Assembly: GCA_016716065.1 (NCBI GenBank) | Contig: JADJXA010000004.1 | Coordinates: 1-64,000 of the forward strand | Reading direction: 5' to 3' | DNA: 64,000 nt | Origin: Candidatus Leptovillus gracilis | Lineage (GTDB): Bacteria > Chloroflexota > Anaerolineae > Promineifilales > Promineifilaceae | Shown: positions 60,201 to 64,000 of the stretch, piece after piece | How the letters are laid out: every line of letters begins with the position of its first letter | Position numbering within the stretch: position 1 is the first letter of the stretch | Position numbers and translations under genes: made by a program | Notes under the pieces: generated by a model | Seen by the model: only the letters and a program-made list of their open reading frames with translations | Told to the model about the DNA's origin: nothing | Database searches by the model: none

Positions 60201-61004
60201 GTGTCTGGATTCTTACCCACGCCATACGCTGACGTAAACGCCGTTTTGCGCGATTTGTTAAACGGCGCACAATCAATTCTAGCCGAGAACTTCGCCGGGT
60301 TTTACATGTATGGCTCATTAGCCAGTGGCGATTTCAACCCGGACAGCAGCGACGTGGATTTCATCGTCGTCACCTATCATGCCATCCCCCCCGACCAACT
60401 GCCAGAATTAGAGGAGCTGCACCAGGAGTTAACGGCCGTTCACCCCCATTGGGCCATCCACCTCGAAGGCGCCTACCTCCCCTTGGCCGATTTACGCCGC
60501 TACGACCCGGCCGGCGGCCCCTATCCCCACTGGCACGAACGCCGCTTCTACGTCGCCGGGCAGGGCAGCGATTGGATCATCCAGCGCCACGTCCTGCGCC
60601 AATGGGGCGTGACGCTGGCCGGACCGCCGCCCGACACGCTGATTGACCCGGTGACGCCGGACGATCTGCGCCGGGCGGTGGGCGGCGTGCTGGCCGAATG
60701 GTGGATGCCCATGCTCGACGACCCGACCTGGCTGCGCGACCGTCTCTATCAGGTGTTTGCCATCCTGACGATGTGTCGGGCGCTGCACACCCTGGAGACC
60801 GGGACCATTGTCTCCAAACCGGCGGCGGCGCGGTGGGCGATGGGGGTGGAAAACGGCCGTTTCTCCCCCCTCATCACCCGCGCCCTGGCCTGGCCGACCG
60901 AACCCCAACCCGACGTCCTGCCGGAAACGCTGGAGCTGCTGCGCTACACCGTCGCCCGCAGTCAGGCAATCGGCCTTACCCGTCCCTCCGTCAAACGGCT
61001 ATAA
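60201..61004 (+). CDS. Aminoglycoside-adenylyltransferase-like nucleotidyltransferase
   Basis: A 267-residue protein with the nucleotidyltransferase motif YGSLASGDFNPDSSDVDFIV (Gly-Ser and the Asp-x-Asp) and a helical C-terminal domain like DUF4111/AadA (LRDRLYQVFAILTMCRALHT, then SKPAAARWAM). AadA-type enzymes adenylylate aminoglycosides, but many chromosomal relatives have unknown substrates, so resistance should not be assumed. The start is GTG 60201. The 3' end contains a TATAAT used by the next gene. Confidence 0.78.
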   Translation: MSGFLPTPYADVNAVLRDLLNGAQSILAENFAGFYMYGSLASGDFNPDSSDVDFIVVTYHAIPPDQLPELEELHQELTAVHPHWAIHLEGAYLPLADLRRYDPAGGPYPHWHERRFYVAGQGSDWIIQRHVLRQWGVTLAGPPPDTLIDPVTPDDLRRAVGGVLAEWWMPMLDDPTWLRDRLYQVFAILTMCRALHTLETGTIVSKPAAARWAMGVENGRFSPLITRALAWPTEPQPDVLPETLELLRYTVARSQAIGLTRPSVKRL

Positions 61005-61005
61005 T
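61000..61005 (+). promoter_or_regulatory. -10 element with leaderless geometry
   Basis: TATAAT ends 7 bp before the ATG at 61013, and overlaps the stop codon of the preceding gene. No Shine-Dalgarno or clear -35 is present. Confidence 0.45.
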
Positions 61006-61012
61006 CTTGCCC

Positions 61013-61543
61013 ATGGACGATGCAACCCTGGAAACTTGCCCCGGCTGCCAGGCCCGACTGCCCATTTCCGACGCGCCCAGTCATCGCTACATTGGTGCGT
61101 CGGGTGCGTGCTGGGACTTATTTGCCGCATTGTCCAATGGTGGTTCGCCGCCATTGGTTCCTGGGCCGCTGAATGGGTTATTGGTAGACGCTTATGCCGC
61201 GCAGCATCCCGGCGTGCCCTCCGACCAATCCATTCAATCCGTCGCCGTACATTTGTTGGCATTGTATGGCGTTCTGGAAAAAGGGCGGTCCCCGGACCAG
61301 GCGTTGGCTATCCGCCTGCAAGCGCTCAGCGAGAAACGCCAGCCTAAACGCGGCCGTTATCAATGGTTGACCCCACCAGATTTCAGCGGCGGCCTGACCA
61401 TTCCCGACATCGTAGCGCGGCCAACAGCGATTGAGCGTACAGAACTGCTGGACAGGTACGTCCGCGAAGTTTGGGCGTGCTGGGCGCCGCTGCATCAAGA
61501 GACAGTCGCTGCCTGGTTTCGACAGTTTGTGGACGGTGATTGA
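61013..61543 (+). CDS. DUF5946-family protein
   Basis: A 176-residue protein. CPGCQARLP at residues 9-17 gives a CxxC, and SHRYIGASGACWDLFAAL, then YAAQHPGVPSDQSIQSVAVHL are typical of the DUF5946 family. No function is known. The C-terminal half has TPPDFSGGLTIPDI and WACWAPLHQETVAAWF. The start at ATG 61013 is preceded by TATAAT rather than a ribosome site. It overlaps nothing and is followed by a dus remnant. Confidence 0.78.
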   Translation: MDDATLETCPGCQARLPISDAPSHRYIGASGACWDLFAALSNGGSPPLVPGPLNGLLVDAYAAQHPGVPSDQSIQSVAVHLLALYGVLEKGRSPDQALAIRLQALSEKRQPKRGRYQWLTPPDFSGGLTIPDIVARPTAIERTELLDRYVREVWACWAPLHQETVAAWFRQFVDGD

Positions 61544-61544
61544 G

Positions 61545-61695
61545 ATGCCACGCGCGCCACATTTTTACGTCGGCGACGTGCCCATCTAAGGCGACGTCAT
61601 CCTGACCCCCTGGCCGGGTATTCCGACGTGCCCTACCGCGCCTCGGCCGCGCCTAAGGCTCCGCCATGAACTACACTGAATTCACCCCGCCATAA
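61545..61695 (+). pseudogene. N-terminal remnant of a tRNA-dihydrouridine synthase
   Basis: Reading from ATG 61545 gives PHFYVGDVPI, a stop in place of the usual Tyr, GDVILTPWPG, then a one-base shift into GYSDVPYRASA and finally MNYTEFTPP before a stop. These fragments follow the order of a Dus N-terminus (FY-GD-PI-GD-IL-PM-GYSD-P-R ... MSYTEF). The rest of the gene is missing. Identification by pattern only. Confidence 0.55.
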
Positions 61696-61918
61696 TGCAC
61701 TGCGTTACCTTACAATACAACCTCTCCATTTCTTGTAAAAATTATCCAATGCTTTTTTGCGCGCTTTCTTCCTATACTTTATAGGCTGGCATTGTGTATC
61801 TTTCACACCATGTTAGGCGCCATTTCAACGCCTCGCCGACGCCAGTTTGTCGGCGTGTACATTTACAAACTGCTTCAACATCGCCCCGTTTGTTGAAGAG
61901 AGAAGAGAGGAAAGCGAC
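61696..61918. other. Leader and promoter region of gltB
   Basis: No gene is seen. Two stems lie before gltB: CGCCGAC with GTCGGCG (61834-61855) and CTTCAACA with TGTTGAAG (61872-61897). A TATACT-like box is near 61773. GAGAGGAA at about 61904-61911 is the ribosome site. Confidence 0.5.
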
Positions 61919-64000
61919 ATGCACGAGTTACAGGCAACAGGTAAGCAGAGTAAGGCCCACGATAAGCAGCATGGGTCAGAAGAAAACAGCCTGCCCGATG
62001 CGGGCGAAGACCACCAGCAAAGCTGTCGTCCTCCTTCCGCCCAGGGTTTGTACGATCCCCAATTTGAACGCGACGCCTGCGGCATCGGCTTCGTCGTCAA
62101 CATCAAAGGCCAGCCTTCCCACGACATCATCCAAAAAGCCCTTACCGTTTTAGTCAATCTCACTCATCGCGGGGCCACCGGCTCAGAACCCAACACTGGC
62201 GACGGCGCCGGAATCCTTTTTCAAACGCCTCATAAATTTCTCCAAAAAGTTACCTCAACCGAAAACATCACCCTGCCATCCCCAGGCCAATATGGCGTGG
62301 GTATGGTCTTTTTGCCGTTGGAAAGCGACCTGCGGCTGGCCTGCGAACAGCAGTTTGAGGCCATCGTCGCTGCCCAGGGGCAAACGGTTCTGGGCTGGCG
62401 CACCGTGCCCACCAGCGACGCCACCCTGGGCATCACCGCCCGTTCCAACGAGCCGGTGGTGCGCCAGGTGTTCATCGGCCGCAATCCGGCCATCCAGACC
62501 GACATGGATTTTGAGCGCCGCCTGTACATCATCCGGCGGCTGGCCGAGAAGCAAATTCGTTATGGCGAGAATACGCACGGCCGTTTCTTCTACATCGCCA
62601 GCCTTTCCTACAAAACCATCGTCTACAAAGGCATGTTGCTGTCCGAGCAAGTCCAACCCTTTTACCCCGACCTGCAAGACGCAGACATGGAATCGGCCCT
62701 GGCGCTGGTCCATTCCCGCTTCAGCACCAATACCTTCCCCTCCTGGGAACGCGCCCACCCCAACCGCTACATCATCCACAATGGCGAAATTAATACCATT
62801 CGCGGCAACCAGAACTGGATGCGCGCCCGCGAATCGCTGCTCGCCTCGCCCACCTTCGGCGACGATTTAGCCGAACTTTTGCCGGTGATTGACGGCGACG
62901 GCAGCGATTCGGCCATGTTTGACAACGCCCTGGAATTTTTGCTGCTGAACGGCCGTTCCCTCGCCCACGCCATCATGATGATGATCCCCGAACCCTGGTC
63001 CAAGCGCCCAGACATGGACCCCACGCTCAAAGCGTTCTACGAATACCACAGCGCCCTTATGGAACCGTGGGACGGTCCCGCCTCCATCGGTTTCAGCGAT
63101 GGCTTCCAGATTGGCGCGATTTTGGACCGCAACGGGCTACGGCCGTCGCGCTACACCGTCACCAAAGACGGTCTGGTCGTTCTGGCTTCCGAAACCGGCG
63201 CGCTGGAAATTGCCCCGGAAAACATCGCCTACAAAGGGCGGCTGGAGCCGGGCCGCATGTTGTTGATTGACACCGCTGCCGGCCGCATCGTCAGCGACGA
63301 AGAGTTAAAGGCGCAAATCGCCCGCCAATACCCCTACGGCGAATGGTTGGCCGAGCAGCAAATCACCCTGGCCGCCTTGCCCGAAGGCAGCGGTCCTACG
63401 CTGCCCGATCACGCCACGGTGGTGCAGCGGCAGCAGGCGTTTGGCTACACCTTTGAAGACCTGCGCCTGCTGCTGACGCCGATGGCCCAAAACGGCGTCG
63501 AAGCGCTGGGTTCGATGGGCGACGACACGCCGCTGGCGATATTGTCGGAGAAGGCGCAGCCGCTGTTTAACTACTTCAAGCAGCTCTTCGCCCAGGTCAC
63601 CAACCCGCCCATAGACTCCATCCGCGAAGAACTGGTGACGAGCAGTATCACCTTGTTGGGATCCGAAGGCAATCTGCTGGCTCCCGGCGCGGCAAGCTGC
63701 CGCATGATCAAGCTGGACCATCCCATTCTCACCAACGACGACCTGGCAAAATTAAAAGCCTTGAATCTGCCGGGCATCCAATCGGCCGTTTTGCCGATAT
63801 TGTACCCGGTGGCCGATGGCGGCGCGGGATTGGAACGCGCGTTGGACGAGTTGTTTGCGGCGGCGGACACGGCCGTATCCCACGGCGCTAAAATCCTCAT
63901 CCTCTCCGACCGGGGCATCAGCCGCGAGCAGGCAGCCATCCCCAGCCTGTTGGCCGCCGCCGGGCTGCATCACCACCTGATCCGCCAGGGCAGCCGCACC
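61919..64000 (+). CDS. gltB: Glutamate synthase large subunit, 3' truncated by window edge
   Basis: The visible 694 residues cover the class II glutamine amidotransferase domain and the start of the central domain. A propeptide of 53 residues, longer than usual, precedes Cys54 in RDACGIGFVV, the expected N-terminal nucleophile after cleavage. Further motifs are LTHRGATGSEPNTGDGAG, HSRFSTNTFPSWERAHPN, HNGEINTIRGNQNWM and DRNGLRPSRY. The enzyme makes glutamate from glutamine and 2-oxoglutarate. GAGAGGAA precedes ATG 61919, and two stems lie in the leader. Four ACGGCCGT copies are inside the visible part. Confidence 0.95.
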   Translation, partial: MHELQATGKQSKAHDKQHGSEENSLPDAGEDHQQSCRPPSAQGLYDPQFERDACGIGFVVNIKGQPSHDIIQKALTVLVNLTHRGATGSEPNTGDGAGILFQTPHKFLQKVTSTENITLPSPGQYGVGMVFLPLESDLRLACEQQFEAIVAAQGQTVLGWRTVPTSDATLGITARSNEPVVRQVFIGRNPAIQTDMDFERRLYIIRRLAEKQIRYGENTHGRFFYIASLSYKTIVYKGMLLSEQVQPFYPDLQDADMESALALVHSRFSTNTFPSWERAHPNRYIIHNGEINTIRGNQNWMRARESLLASPTFGDDLAELLPVIDGDGSDSAMFDNALEFLLLNGRSLAHAIMMMIPEPWSKRPDMDPTLKAFYEYHSALMEPWDGPASIGFSDGFQIGAILDRNGLRPSRYTVTKDGLVVLASETGALEIAPENIAYKGRLEPGRMLLIDTAAGRIVSDEELKAQIARQYPYGEWLAEQQITLAALPEGSGPTLPDHATVVQRQQAFGYTFEDLRLLLTPMAQNGVEALGSMGDDTPLAILSEKAQPLFNYFKQLFAQVTNPPIDSIREELVTSSITLLGSEGNLLAPGAASCRMIKLDHPILTNDDLAKLKALNLPGIQSAVLPILYPVADGGAGLERALDELFAAADTAVSHGAKILILSDRGISREQAAIPSLLAAAGLHHHLIRQGSRT

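Larger units (their letters stand above)
74..63876. repeat. Highly iterated palindrome ACGGCCGT, about 105 copies
   Basis: The 8-bp palindrome ACGGCCGT was counted by eye about 105 times between these two outermost copies, about one per 600 bp. At 57% G+C, chance predicts one or two in 64 kb. Copies lie mostly inside genes and use all three frames (Thr-Ala-Val, Gly-Arg, Arg-Pro), which explains the recurring TAV, NGR and DGR in the proteins. Some copies are intergenic (3479, 18353, 18608, 59456, 59490). Both IS-derived regions and the coding parts of the cassette array have none. The pattern resembles HIP1 of cyanobacteria; the role is unknown. Confidence 0.9.

Noticed and set aside
60201..61004. 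Adenylyltransferase as an antibiotic resistance gene
   Set aside because: Only the fold is supported; there is no attC or resistance context and chromosomal relatives are diverse.
61812..61818. GTTAGGC as another attC core
   Set aside because: No matching left core or pairing arms lie within 150 bp.
1..64000. tRNA or rRNA genes
   Set aside because: I saw no cloverleaf with a T-loop GTTCRA and acceptor pairing, and no rRNA-like stretch; a covariance search was not possible.

Overview
The window is one 64 kb stretch of roughly 57% G+C bacterial DNA, probably from a member of the Chloroflexota (Anaerolineae-like). This assignment is an inference from gene content: mevalonate kinase, a UbiA-type phosphoribosyltransferase, paired Asp23 and DAK2/DegV genes, a DnaD-like protein beside dnaB, RecG with a long N-terminal extension, and Pro/Thr/Ala-rich lipoproteins. 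Several single-base or dinucleotide frameshifts lie in or near homopolymers, so some broken genes may reflect indel errors in the assembly.

Layout. 1-3.8 kb: the end of a lipoprotein gene and a dead IS701-like transposase. 3.8-9.2 kb: a polar amino-acid ABC transporter operon (binding protein, two permeases, frameshifted ATPase). 9.2-20.6 kb: an SDR oxidoreductase, a Lon-like protease, a RelE/XRE toxin-antitoxin pair, an RfbH-type dehydrase, a Nudix hydrolase, isocitrate dehydrogenase, a zinc-ribbon membrane protein and a lipoprotein metallopeptidase. 21-25 kb: a replication cluster with a bifunctional-nuclease-family gene, dnaB, a DnaD-like gene and a DnaC-like loader with two ATPase domains. 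25-35.9 kb: UbiA and mevalonate kinase, then rpmB, Asp23, FakA-like, DegV, recG, coaD, a coiled-coil protein, rpmF and fabD. 35.9-38.7 kb: a small integron-like cassette array between fabD and fabG, with one convincing attC site. 38.7-45.1 kb: fabG, Asp23, nusB, a Nudix-like protein, a decayed beta-lactamase-like gene and a class A penicillin-binding protein. 45.6-51.7 kb: surface proteins, a second metallopeptidase and an ISAs1-like insertion. 51.7-64 kb: an EamA transporter, proS, a four-GAF histidine kinase, adenine deaminase, small proteins, a dus remnant and the first 694 codons of gltB.

The most unusual signals are genome-scale. The palindrome ACGGCCGT occurs about 105 times by hand count, where base composition predicts one or two. 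It falls in all reading frames and is absent from the IS elements and from the cassette coding regions, which resembles HIP1 of cyanobacteria. Separately, many gene junctions carry short arrays of degenerate 7-bp units, like the heptanucleotide STRRs of filamentous cyanobacteria; one such array lies inside the adenine deaminase gene and another contains the proS start codon. A MITE-like family (about 95 bp, nested palindromes, likely TA targets) appears three times. Other points worth a second look are a binding-protein-like fragment inserted in an ABC permease, the tandem-ATPase helicase loader, and promoters placed for leaderless transcripts.
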